NCBI GenBank assembly: GCA_009840695.1 | Contig: VXNG01000170.1 | Location: forward strand, 15,845-32,894 | Direction: 5' to 3' | Origin: Acidimicrobiaceae bacterium | GTDB lineage: Bacteria > Actinomycetota > Acidimicrobiia > Acidimicrobiales > Aldehydirespiratoraceae | DNA length: 17,050 nt | Shown: positions 7,089-13,662 of the stretch, piece after piece | Layout: the number at the start of each line of letters is the position of its first letter | Numbering within the stretch: the stretch's first letter is position 1 | Made by a program: the position numbers and the translations under genes | The notes under the pieces: generated by a model | What the model was told of the DNA's origin: nothing | Seen by the model: the letters and a program-made list of their open reading frames with translations, nothing else | Database searches by the model: none

Positions 7089-8348
7089 GTGACCGCACAC
7101 TGGGAGAAGGCCCGTGAAGGCCGCTTCCGGCCCGACGGTGTGGTCGGGACCCCGTTGCATGCGCGCACCGCTCGGCTGAGTGCGACGCCCTGGGTGTTCG
7201 CCTGGGACCTTCACCACGTCGTCGACGTGTACGACGACTTCCACGCCGAGCTGGGGGCAATCCGCCAGACGGCGGCGATGGGCGACATGTCGCCGCTCAG
7301 CAAGTGCACGATCACAGGCCCGGACGCCGAACGGCTCGTCGCCCGCCTGCTCCCGCGACGGACCGACGATCTCGGTGTCGGGTCGGTCTGGTACACACCG
7401 TTGTGCACCGAAGAGGGCAAGGTCGTCTGTGACGGGCTGGTGTTCAGGGTCGACGACCAGTGCTACCGATTCACCGGCGCTCCGGCGTCGGAGTGGATCC
7501 AACAGAACGCGGACGGATTCGACGCGGAGGTTATCGACGAGACCTACGACTACGGGATCCTGATGGTGCAGGGGCCCCGATCGCGCGATGTGGTCGAGGC
7601 AGCCACCGGCGAGGCCTGGTCCGGGCTCGACTTCTCCCGAAGGACGACCGCGGTGGTGCGTGGGGTCGAAGTCGAATTGGCTCGCCAGGGATTCACCGGG
7701 GAACTGGGCTACGAGATCATGATGCAGGCCGGAAGCGGACCCGAAGTATGGGACGCGGTGGCCACGGCCGGTGAGCCGTTCGGACTGCGACCGTGCGGGG
7801 CGTGGGCGATCGATGTGGCTCGCGTCGAGGCGGGTCTCCTGATAATCGGAGCCGACTACACGCATGCCGGGCCCGGACCCAACGACAGTCACACCGTTTC
7901 GGGTAGTGATCCCGAGTTCCAGTCCTCGCCTTTCGAGCTAGGGATGGATCGCTTCGTCGATCTCGACAAGCCGGACTTCGTCGGCCGGGAGGCCCTGCTC
8001 GCCGAGCAGGCGGCCGGGGGTCCGCGGCGGGCCCTCGTCGGCCTCGACATCGACTGGAAGGCGGTCGTCGATGCCTGTGTGTCGAGGGAGGTGGCTCCCA
8101 CCATCTCTCCGCGTGTTGAGTGGGTCGCCAAGCGGGTGACAGTCGATGGAGAGACAGTGGGCCGAGCGTCCAGCGTGACGTGGTCGCCGACAGTGGGGAA
8201 GCTCATCGGATTCGGCCATCTGGCCGGGGCATTCGGCGAGGTCGGCTCCCTGGTGGCGGTCGAATGGGAGATTCCCGGCACCGATGACCATGTTGCTGTC
8301 CCCGCAACCGTCACGGCGCTGCCGTTTCTCAAACTTCGACGGACCTGA
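7089..8348 (+). CDS. GcvT-family folate-dependent aminomethyl/methyltransferase
   Basis: This 419-residue cytoplasmic protein has the GcvT fold, which passes a one-carbon group from an amine or methyl donor to tetrahydrofolate. Family signatures are RQGFTGELGYEI (199-210), GAWAIDVARVEAGLLIIGAD, FVGREAL and a C-terminal barrel with a GFGHL segment. At the catalytic loop the usual GGIxDDL reads GKVVCDGL: the first Asp is Cys and the second (Asp115) is kept. The same pattern (ECDL, EADL) occurs in dimethylglycine and sarcosine dehydrogenases. It is therefore probably a demethylase-type relative rather than the glycine-cleavage T protein, and no gcvH or gcvP is nearby. Start GTG at 7089 with AAGG 10 nt upstream. 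It diverges from the deaminase operon. Confidence 0.88.
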   Translation: MTAHWEKAREGRFRPDGVVGTPLHARTARLSATPWVFAWDLHHVVDVYDDFHAELGAIRQTAAMGDMSPLSKCTITGPDAERLVARLLPRRTDDLGVGSVWYTPLCTEEGKVVCDGLVFRVDDQCYRFTGAPASEWIQQNADGFDAEVIDETYDYGILMVQGPRSRDVVEAATGEAWSGLDFSRRTTAVVRGVEVELARQGFTGELGYEIMMQAGSGPEVWDAVATAGEPFGLRPCGAWAIDVARVEAGLLIIGADYTHAGPGPNDSHTVSGSDPEFQSSPFELGMDRFVDLDKPDFVGREALLAEQAAGGPRRALVGLDIDWKAVVDACVSREVAPTISPRVEWVAKRVTVDGETVGRASSVTWSPTVGKLIGFGHLAGAFGEVGSLVAVEWEIPGTDDHVAVPATVTALPFLKLRRT

Positions 8349-8365
8349 CAGGGCCGTCGCCGCCG

Positions 8366-9281
8366 CTAGGCGCTGGCGCCGGCCTTGTCGGTGAACTCGA
8401 GCAGCGGTTCCAGATCGGGATCGGCGATAAGGATGCTGAAGCGGTCGTACATGGCCGCTAGGACCTGGTTGCTGAACAGATCGATGCTCGGCACCAGGGT
8501 GGCCTCACCGGCCGCCACCTGTTCCATGCCGTCGGCCACCTCGGTCAGGAACGCCGGATCGATCGTCGTCCTGCCGTAGTGGTGAGGGACGACCAGGCTC
8601 ACGTCGCCGGCCATGTCGGCCAGTCGCCGCGTTGACGCCGCATAGGCGTCGAGGTTGGCCTCGTTGAACTGCGCCAGATTCGCGCCGGTGAGGACCGTGT
8701 CACCGGTGAATAGCAGGCCGTCGCGCTCGTCGTACAAGCAGATCGAGTCGGGGGTGTGGCCGGGCGTATGCATCACGACCAGAGCCCGGTCGCCCAGTTC
8801 GATCCGGTCTCCGTCGACGACGGTGGCCGTGGGTGGAGCGGTGACGATGTCCCACGAATCCAGGTCGAACCTCGGCGGGAGCGGCCCGATGTCGTTGAAG
8901 GACTCAAGCAGGTGGAAGTGCTTCCGATCGATCGCTCGGGTACGCGTCGGCGCACGTCAAGAGGTCGCGCACGTAGTTCGCGAACCCTGCACGCCACTCC
9001 TCCGCAAGGGGCGCGGCTACCAGTTCCGCACCGTGCTCGTGGGTGATGACCTCGTCGAACTCACAGTTCCCGCCAATGTGGTCGGAGTGGTAGTGGGTGT
9101 TGACCACAGTGACCGGCAGATCCGTCAGCGCGTCGACGACGGGCCGGATCGGCGAGATGCCGCAACCCGTGTCGAGCAGGACGGCGCGCTCCGTGCCCGT
9201 GATGAGCCACAGATTGACAAGGGCCGGCTCGGCGACCAGCCAGACACCGTGGGAGAGCTTCCGGGTGCGGAACCAATCCAT
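8366..9281 (-). pseudogene. Metallo-beta-lactamase-fold hydrolase with a frameshift
   Basis: Two reading frames together make one protein of about 304 residues. The N-terminal part (9281 to 8904) contains THYHSDHIGG (His63, His65, Asp67, His68), the metal-binding signature of glyoxalase-II-like hydrolases. The C-terminal part (stop at 8366) contains HTPGHTPDS, FTGDTV and PHHYG, the remaining ligands. The frames join between about 8904 and 8961; the total of 916 bases fits a one-base insertion. The first frame stops at TGA 8904 after EALPPA, while the other reads KHFHLLESFND across the same bases. The start is ATG 9281 with a strong GAGGAGG. It may be a real pseudogene or an assembly error. 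If intact it would be a cytoplasmic thioester or lactone-type hydrolase of unknown substrate. Confidence 0.82.
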
Positions 9282-9361
9282 GCGCCTCCTCTGCCTTGAG
9301 CGACCCTCGAACGTCCCGAACCGTAGTCGAGCCGTGGTCGGCCCGTGCCGCGGATCGCCCG

Positions 9362-9880
9362 TCAGACGGCCTGAGGCTTCACCTCGTGGAGCCTGCCGTC
9401 GGCGACGTCGTACACGAAGCTCCGGATGTGGTCCTTGTGGGGCAGGAACGGCGAGGCGCGCAGGCGCCGCATCGACTCGGCTACGTCGTCATAGGGGTCC
9501 GCGAACGCGTCAAGCGGCCATGAGGGCCTGATCCCGGTCTCCGCTTCGAGCTCGGACAGGAACCGGTGCTCGTCGAGCGTCTGGAGCCCGCAGCCGGTGT
9601 GGTGCACCAGCACCACCTCCCGCGTGCCCAGCAGCCGCTGCGACAGGCACAGCGATCGGATCACGTCGTCGGTGACCACTCCCCCGGCGTTGCGGAGGAT
9701 GTGGGCCTCGCCAGCGTGCAACCCGAGGATTCTGGGCACATCGATCCGGGCGTCCATGCAGGCCACCACGGCTAGCCGGCGCGCCGGCTCCGCCGGCATC
9801 CCGGCACCGTCGAAGTCCCGGGCATAGGCGGCGTTGCCGGCGAGCAACCGCGGCGTGCTGGGATGGAAGTCGCCCGTCAC
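9362..9880 (-). CDS. Beta-class carbonic anhydrase
   Basis: This 172-residue zinc enzyme interconverts carbon dioxide and bicarbonate. The signature is complete: CMDAR (Cys41, Asp43, Arg45) and HHTGC (His94, Cys97). Cys41, His94 and Cys97 are the zinc ligands and Asp43-Arg45 the catalytic dyad. The segment RNAGGVVTDDVIRSL (63-77) is typical of the short actinobacterial type resembling Rv1284. No signal peptide is seen, so it is cytoplasmic. It starts at GTG 9880 with GAGAGGG upstream, only 10 bases after the His-rich lipoprotein gene, and is probably cotranscribed with it. Confidence 0.95.
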   Translation of the reverse strand: MTGDFHPSTPRLLAGNAAYARDFDGAGMPAEPARRLAVVACMDARIDVPRILGLHAGEAHILRNAGGVVTDDVIRSLCLSQRLLGTREVVLVHHTGCGLQTLDEHRFLSELEAETGIRPSWPLDAFADPYDDVAESMRRLRASPFLPHKDHIRSFVYDVADGRLHEVKPQAV

Positions 9881-9890
9881 CGGAACCCTC

Positions 9891-11147
9891 TCAGGAGATC
9901 TCCAGCAGCAACAGCAGGCGGCCCGAGTCCTCGAGCTCCACCTCCAACACGCCCGGGATCTCCGCAGTGAAGGCGAAACGGGCCGGATGGCCCTCAGAGA
10001 CGGCTCTCAGGATGTCGTAGCCGTGGACATGGACCTCCTCGGCGATGTCGGAAGTGACCATCAGGGCCACCACCGAACCGAGATCGACCTCCACCCGCTG
10101 GACACCGCCCACCGGTGCGCCGCCCGCCACGTCCACCGTGATCGTCTGGACCGCGTCGGCCAAGTCCGCGTCGTACCGGGTCGGTTCACCCGCCGATCCG
10201 TGGTCGTGGTCGTGATCGTGGTGGTCGTGTGGGTCGTCGGTGCTGGCTTCGTGGTCGTCCGGCATGGTGGCCTCGTCCTCGGAGACCTCCAGCGTGATGG
10301 ACGTCTCCACCAAGGATCCGCCCGCCGTCAGCGGGGCGTGGTCGTTGGTCTGCAATGCCACCGTGATCTCGTGCGTCCCGGCCGGCAGCGGCGGCGTCTG
10401 GTACCAGGTCTCGTAGATGCGGGCCACCTTCTTGCCGTTGATGTACAGGTGCATGTGGCCCTCGCCGTCGACGTGGTTGCCGGAGGCGTTCTCAGGGGCC
10501 AGGCGGAAGTTGGACGGCACCGCGTGGAGGCTCCAACCCCCGGCCGGGTCGTCCACCAGTTCCACGGCCACCGACGGGTGCGGCTCCGAAGCCTCCCTCG
10601 GCTCGGTGTGGCTGTGGCCTGTGGCGTGGTCGCCCGTCTCTGGTGCGACGATCACAGTGGTGGCGTCGATGATGTCTCCGTCCACGGCCATCGCCGAGTG
10701 GTCGTTGGCCGACAGCTCGACCCGCACCTCGTGCTCGCCGGGCGCCAGCGGGCCGATGTGATGCCATTCGCCGTAGAGCCGCGACACCTTCTCACCGTCG
10801 ATGTAGAGGTGCATGTGGCCCTCCCCGTCGATGTGAGCGGTGGAGACGTTCTCGGGCACGATCCGGAAGTCGGTGGTGATGACACGGAGGTTCCACCCCT
10901 CCACCGGGTCCTCGCTGACCTCGATAGAGATAGTCGATACCGGCACGCCCTCGGCCACTTCGACCGAGCTGCCATGGTCGTGATGGCCCCCGTCCCCGCT
11001 GGCCATACCGGCCACCTCGCTCAGCGGGTCGTTGTCAGCGGGCGCCGCTGGCGTGTCGCCACCGCTGCAGGCGATGGGCACGAGCACAATGAGAGCCAGC
11101 GCCGCTGTCCAGAGATGTAGACCGGCGGGCGTCGCGGGATTCTTCAA
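9891..11147 (-). CDS. Histidine-rich lipoprotein with two repeated domains and a cupredoxin-like C-terminus
   Basis: This 418-residue probable lipoprotein has a hydrophobic signal (about 10-26) and Cys27 in VPIAC, a slightly unusual lipobox. Two homologous domains follow (about 70-166 and 190-288), offset by exactly 120 residues, each with DGEGHMHLYI (107-116, 227-236), a PLxxGxHE turn and NDH. His-rich linkers separate the parts: HHDHG (55-59), DHATGHSH (173-180) and a run at 299-316 with nine His. The C-terminal domain (about 335-418) has TSDIAEEVHVHGYD and GVLEVELEDSG, the pattern of EfeO-like cupredoxins. A surface metal-binding role is likely; the metal is unknown. The start is TTG 11147, with GAGG 7 nt upstream and no ATG or GTG suitably placed before the signal. 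Confidence 0.82.
   Translation of the reverse strand: MKNPATPAGLHLWTAALALIVLVPIACSGGDTPAAPADNDPLSEVAGMASGDGGHHDHGSSVEVAEGVPVSTISIEVSEDPVEGWNLRVITTDFRIVPENVSTAHIDGEGHMHLYIDGEKVSRLYGEWHHIGPLAPGEHEVRVELSANDHSAMAVDGDIIDATTVIVAPETGDHATGHSHTEPREASEPHPSVAVELVDDPAGGWSLHAVPSNFRLAPENASGNHVDGEGHMHLYINGKKVARIYETWYQTPPLPAGTHEITVALQTNDHAPLTAGGSLVETSITLEVSEDEATMPDDHEASTDDPHDHHDHDHDHGSAGEPTRYDADLADAVQTITVDVAGGAPVGGVQRVEVDLGSVVALMVTSDIAEEVHVHGYDILRAVSEGHPARFAFTAEIPGVLEVELEDSGRLLLLLEIS
10437..10853. repeat. Internal coding duplication (360-bp offset)
   Basis: The DNA at 10437-10493 recurs in diverged form at 10797-10853. Both contain GGTGCATGTGGCCCTC and encode the DGEGHMHLYI blocks on the minus strand. The 360-bp offset equals the 120-residue domain period, so this is an in-frame domain duplication inside the lipoprotein gene. 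The copies differ at many third positions, so it is not recent. Confidence 0.8.
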
Positions 11148-11180
11148 GTCGGGGCCTCGTGTCCGGGGGTCCGCTTGGTC

Positions 11181-11199
11181 CGCACGCTAACGACGTGCG
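11181..11199. promoter_or_regulatory. Palindrome between divergent lipoprotein and Rieske genes, candidate operator
   Basis: CGCACG (11181-11186) and CGTGCG (11194-11199) form perfect 6-base inverted arms around CTAACGA. The site ends 2 bases before the Rieske gene's -10 box and covers the candidate -10 box of the opposite gene, so a bound dimer could affect both. No regulator gene is adjacent. Confidence 0.4.
11184..11189 (-). promoter_or_regulatory. Candidate -10 box for the lipoprotein and carbonic anhydrase genes
   Basis: TAGCGT on the minus strand (TANNNT) would start transcription about 30 bases upstream of the TTG at 11147, leaving room for the GAGG ribosome site. The -35 position (11207-11212, GTCCCA) is poor. 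The box overlaps the left arm of the palindrome at 11181-11199. Confidence 0.3.
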
Positions 11200-11201
11200 T
11201 C

Positions 11202-11207
11202 TAGATT
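11202..11207 (+). promoter_or_regulatory. -10 box of the Rieske oxygenase gene, leaderless
   Basis: TAGATT lies exactly 7 nt before the GTG at 11215, the same hexamer and spacing as at the deaminase gene. No clear -35 is seen at 17 nt; TTGGTC at 11175-11180 is 21 nt away. The spacing decides the start codon: GTG 11215 rather than TTG 11206, which would lie inside the box. Confidence 0.6.
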
Positions 11208-11214
11208 GGGACAC

Positions 11215-12393
11215 GTGACGAGCACCGAGGCCCAGGCGTCTGAGCGCCGGGCATCCGCCAACGACGACGGCGCCACCGGCGTCGGAATCGCTGCCGGTTA
11301 TGATCCCGACCCGACCCGGTCGATGTCGCTGCATGCCGACGCCTACACCGAGTTCCGCTGGCACGAGATCGATCGGCGGGAGATCATCGCCCACACCTGG
11401 CAGTGGGTCTGTCACATCGAGTCGCTGCGCGACCCCGGCTCGTATGTGGCCCTGGAGGTGGCGGGCATGCCGGTGGCGCTGGTGCGGGGCCGCGACGGCG
11501 AACTGCGGGCGTTCTACAACGTGTGCCAGCACCGCGCCCACGAGTTGCTTTCGGGCTCCGGCCGAACCGACAGCATCGTGTGCGGATACCACGGCTGGAC
11601 CTACGAGCTGACAGGTCGCCTAGCCCAGGCCAGGCGCACCGCGGACGTGGCTTCCTTCGATGCCTCGAGCATCTGCCTGAGTGAGGTTCAAGCTGAGGAG
11701 TTCGGGGGCTTCGTGTACGTCAACCTCGACCCCGCGGCTGCGCCCCTGGCCGAGCAGTCCGGGGGTCTGGGCGACGAGATCGTCCGCTGGGCACCCGACG
11801 TGGCTGAGCTCACCCACGTGCGGCGCTTCCAATACGACATCGCCTCCAACTGGAAGAACGTCGTCGACAACTTCCTGGAGTGCTACCACTGCCATGTCGC
11901 CCATCCCGACTTCGTGACGCTGGTGGAGATGGACACCTACCGGGTGACCACCCACGGCATCTACTCCAGCCACATGGCCCGGGCCGGCCACTCGGCCAAC
12001 TCGGCCTACGACACCGAAGGCTCCGCCGTGAAGGACCTGGCTATCTGGTGGCTGTGGCCCAACACCTGCCTGATGCGCTACCCGGGCCGGGCCAACTTCA
12101 GCGTCATGCAGATGGTCCCGGCCGGACCGGAGCGAACGCTCGAGACCATCGACTACTACCTCGAGAACGACGAGCTGACGGAGGCCGACATCGAGTCGAT
12201 CCGCTATGTCGACGAGGTGCTCCAGCCCGAGGACATCGCCATCGTGGAGAGCGTGCAGCGGGGCATGGGCACCCCCGCGTTCACCCAGGGCCGCATCGTG
12301 TGCGACCCGGACGGCTCTGGCCTGTCCGAGCACGGCGTGCACCACTTCCACGGCCTAGTGCTGGACGCTTACCATCGCGCCGGCGCGGTCTAG
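11215..12393 (+). CDS. Rieske non-heme iron oxygenase, CntA/GbcA-like alpha subunit
   Basis: This 392-residue oxygenase (from GTG 11215) activates oxygen to hydroxylate or N-dealkylate a small substrate. The N-terminal Rieske domain binds a [2Fe-2S] cluster through Cys104-x-His106 and Cys123-x2-His126. The catalytic domain has FLECYHCHVAHP, giving His225 and His230 as iron ligands. The position three residues before His225 is Glu222, where ring-hydroxylating dioxygenases usually have Asp; carnitine monooxygenase CntA has Glu here (E205). The C-terminal SVQRGMGTPAF and the HxFH-like end also fit the CntA/GbcA/stachydrine group. A quaternary amine substrate is therefore plausible but unproven. 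No ferredoxin or reductase gene is in the window, so electrons must come from elsewhere. Transcribed toward the SDR gene. Confidence 0.9.
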   Translation: MTSTEAQASERRASANDDGATGVGIAAGYDPDPTRSMSLHADAYTEFRWHEIDRREIIAHTWQWVCHIESLRDPGSYVALEVAGMPVALVRGRDGELRAFYNVCQHRAHELLSGSGRTDSIVCGYHGWTYELTGRLAQARRTADVASFDASSICLSEVQAEEFGGFVYVNLDPAAAPLAEQSGGLGDEIVRWAPDVAELTHVRRFQYDIASNWKNVVDNFLECYHCHVAHPDFVTLVEMDTYRVTTHGIYSSHMARAGHSANSAYDTEGSAVKDLAIWWLWPNTCLMRYPGRANFSVMQMVPAGPERTLETIDYYLENDELTEADIESIRYVDEVLQPEDIAIVESVQRGMGTPAFTQGRIVCDPDGSGLSEHGVHHFHGLVLDAYHRAGAV

Positions 12394-12414
12394 AGCCTGG
12401 GCGCTCCCGGCGTT

Positions 12415-13197
12415 CTAGCGGGCGGTCCAGCCGCCGTCTATGACGATGGTCTGGCCGGTGATGTAGCTGCCCGCGTCGGAGGCGAGCAGCAGCAGCGCCC
12501 CGTCGAACTCGTCGATCTCCCCGGCCCGCCTCATGAGGGTGTTGCGCTCGATGTGGCGGAGGCCGGGAGCGTCGCCCGCGAACATCTCCTCCGTGAGCCC
12601 GCTGCGGAAGTAACCCGGAGCGATGGCGTTGACCCGTATGCCCTCCGGAGCCCACTGCTTGGCCAGCTCCCGTGTGAGGCCGATCAGACCGCTCTTGGAG
12701 GCCACATAGCCGGCCTGGTGGTTGCCGCCGGAGGCGACGATCCCCAGCATCGACGCCACGTTGACGATGTTGCCGCGCCGGCTGTGCTCGATCATCCACC
12801 GGGCCGCGGCCGCCGACAGTACGAAGGCGGCCGTGAGGTTGATGTCCAGCACCCGCCGGAAATGGTCAGGATCCTGCTCGTGGGCCCGGATCACCGCGTC
12901 GCTGGTTCCCGCGTTGTTGACCACGATGTCGGGACCGCCATGTTCGGCTGCCACCTCCACCAGCCGCAGCAGTTGGGAGTCGTCGGTGACGTCGCAGCCC
13001 ACCGGCACCACCCGGGGCACTTCTCTCGCCAGTGCTTCCAGCCGGTCGAGCCTGCGGGCCGCGGCGACGACGGTCGCCCCCCGGCCGGCGAGCACCCCGC
13101 AGTAGCGCTCCCCCAGCGTCCCGCTGGCCCCCGTGACGATGGCGACCCTACCGTCCAGCGAGAAGATGTCCTGGGTGGCGCCGGCTGCGGATGCCAT
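12415..13197 (-). CDS. Short-chain dehydrogenase/reductase (SDR)
   Basis: This 260-residue classical SDR is an NAD(P)-dependent alcohol/ketone oxidoreductase. It has TGASGTLG (22-29) as dinucleotide loop, NNAG (94-97), Asn120, Ser149 and YVASK (Tyr164, Lys168), so the catalytic tetrad is complete. Two Arg after the second strand (AARRLDR) favour NADP. The final segment SYITGQTIVIDGGW is standard. The frame is open back to 13419, but homology starts just after the ATG at 13197, and a longer start would overlap the preceding PPOX gene almost wholly. It starts 8 bases after that gene's stop, so both are one operon. It converges with the Rieske gene and ends 21 bases from it. Confidence 0.92.
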   Translation of the reverse strand: MASAAGATQDIFSLDGRVAIVTGASGTLGERYCGVLAGRGATVVAAARRLDRLEALAREVPRVVPVGCDVTDDSQLLRLVEVAAEHGGPDIVVNNAGTSDAVIRAHEQDPDHFRRVLDINLTAAFVLSAAAARWMIEHSRRGNIVNVASMLGIVASGGNHQAGYVASKSGLIGLTRELAKQWAPEGIRVNAIAPGYFRSGLTEEMFAGDAPGLRHIERNTLMRRAGEIDEFDGALLLLASDAGSYITGQTIVIDGGWTAR

Positions 13198-13205
13198 GAG
13201 GCGTT

Positions 13206-13628
13206 CTAGCGGTGGATGTGGCCGGTGGCGCTGGTCGGCGTGAAGCGGACCATCAGCCGGCCCTCGTCGATCATGGCTTGGCGGTACTCGTCCCAGTCGG
13301 GGTGCGGTGCACCCGTCACCCGCTCGTAGTAGGCGACCAGCGCGTCGCTTGTGGCGTCGCCGGGTGCGGTGGTAGGGGGCAACAACTCGACCGTGCCGTC
13401 CAGTGACACGTACGACCACGCCTTCTCGTCGGAGATGTGCAGCACGGCCCGCGGGTCGCGTCTCAAGTTGATTGTTTTGGCTCTGCCGGCGGTGACCGAG
13501 ATGGAGAACACTCCGGTGTCCACGCTGTAGACGATGTCCGACGACTGGGGCCGTCCGTCGGAGCGGATCGTGATCAACACCCCGAGTGTGCGCTTCGCGG
13601 CCCAGTCGGTTGCTTCTGATAGTTCCAT
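13206..13628 (-). CDS. PPOX-fold flavin/F420-type oxidoreductase
   Basis: This 140-residue split-barrel protein belongs to the pyridoxamine-phosphate-oxidase superfamily and most resembles the actinobacterial F420-dependent (FDOR-B) group. The characteristic order is visible: LGVLITIRSDGRPQSS (strand 1-2), FSISVTAGRAKTINLRRDPR (the cofactor-phosphate-binding segment), then YVSLDGTVEL. It probably reduces or oxidises a small substrate with bound F420 or FMN as a dimer; the cofactor choice is inferred. Start ATG 13628; ribosome site weak. It follows a second PPOX gene by 34 bases and precedes the SDR gene by 8, forming a three-gene run. Confidence 0.85.
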   Translation of the reverse strand: MELSEATDWAAKRTLGVLITIRSDGRPQSSDIVYSVDTGVFSISVTAGRAKTINLRRDPRAVLHISDEKAWSYVSLDGTVELLPPTTAPGDATSDALVAYYERVTGAPHPDWDEYRQAMIDEGRLMVRFTPTSATGHIHR

Positions 13629-13662
13629 GCCCGCGTTCTTAGCGTTGCGGCGGCGGCCGTGC

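Noticed and set aside
7069..7092. Seven-codon leader ORF whose TGA overlaps the GcvT start (GTGA)
   Set aside because: Its only ribosome-like GGAG touches the ATG with no spacing, and the peptide has no attenuation-like residues; probably chance.
9834..11120. Long plus-strand open frame (428 codons) opposite the His-rich lipoprotein
   Set aside because: It is a GC-driven antisense frame. The minus strand has a signal sequence, repeats and a cupredoxin domain; the plus-strand translation is low-complexity Val/His/Arg with no family features.
11206..11214. TTG at 11206 as the Rieske start codon
   Set aside because: It falls inside the TAGATT -10 box; GTG 11215 has the leaderless spacing and loses only three residues.
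12393..12414. Possible bidirectional terminator between Rieske and SDR genes
   Set aside because: Only a 4-base GAGC/GCTC stem can form, with no T-run on either strand.
13198..13419. N-terminal extension of the SDR gene to 13419
   Set aside because: The added residues are not SDR-like and overlap the PPOX gene; the ATG at 13197 gives a normal SDR length.
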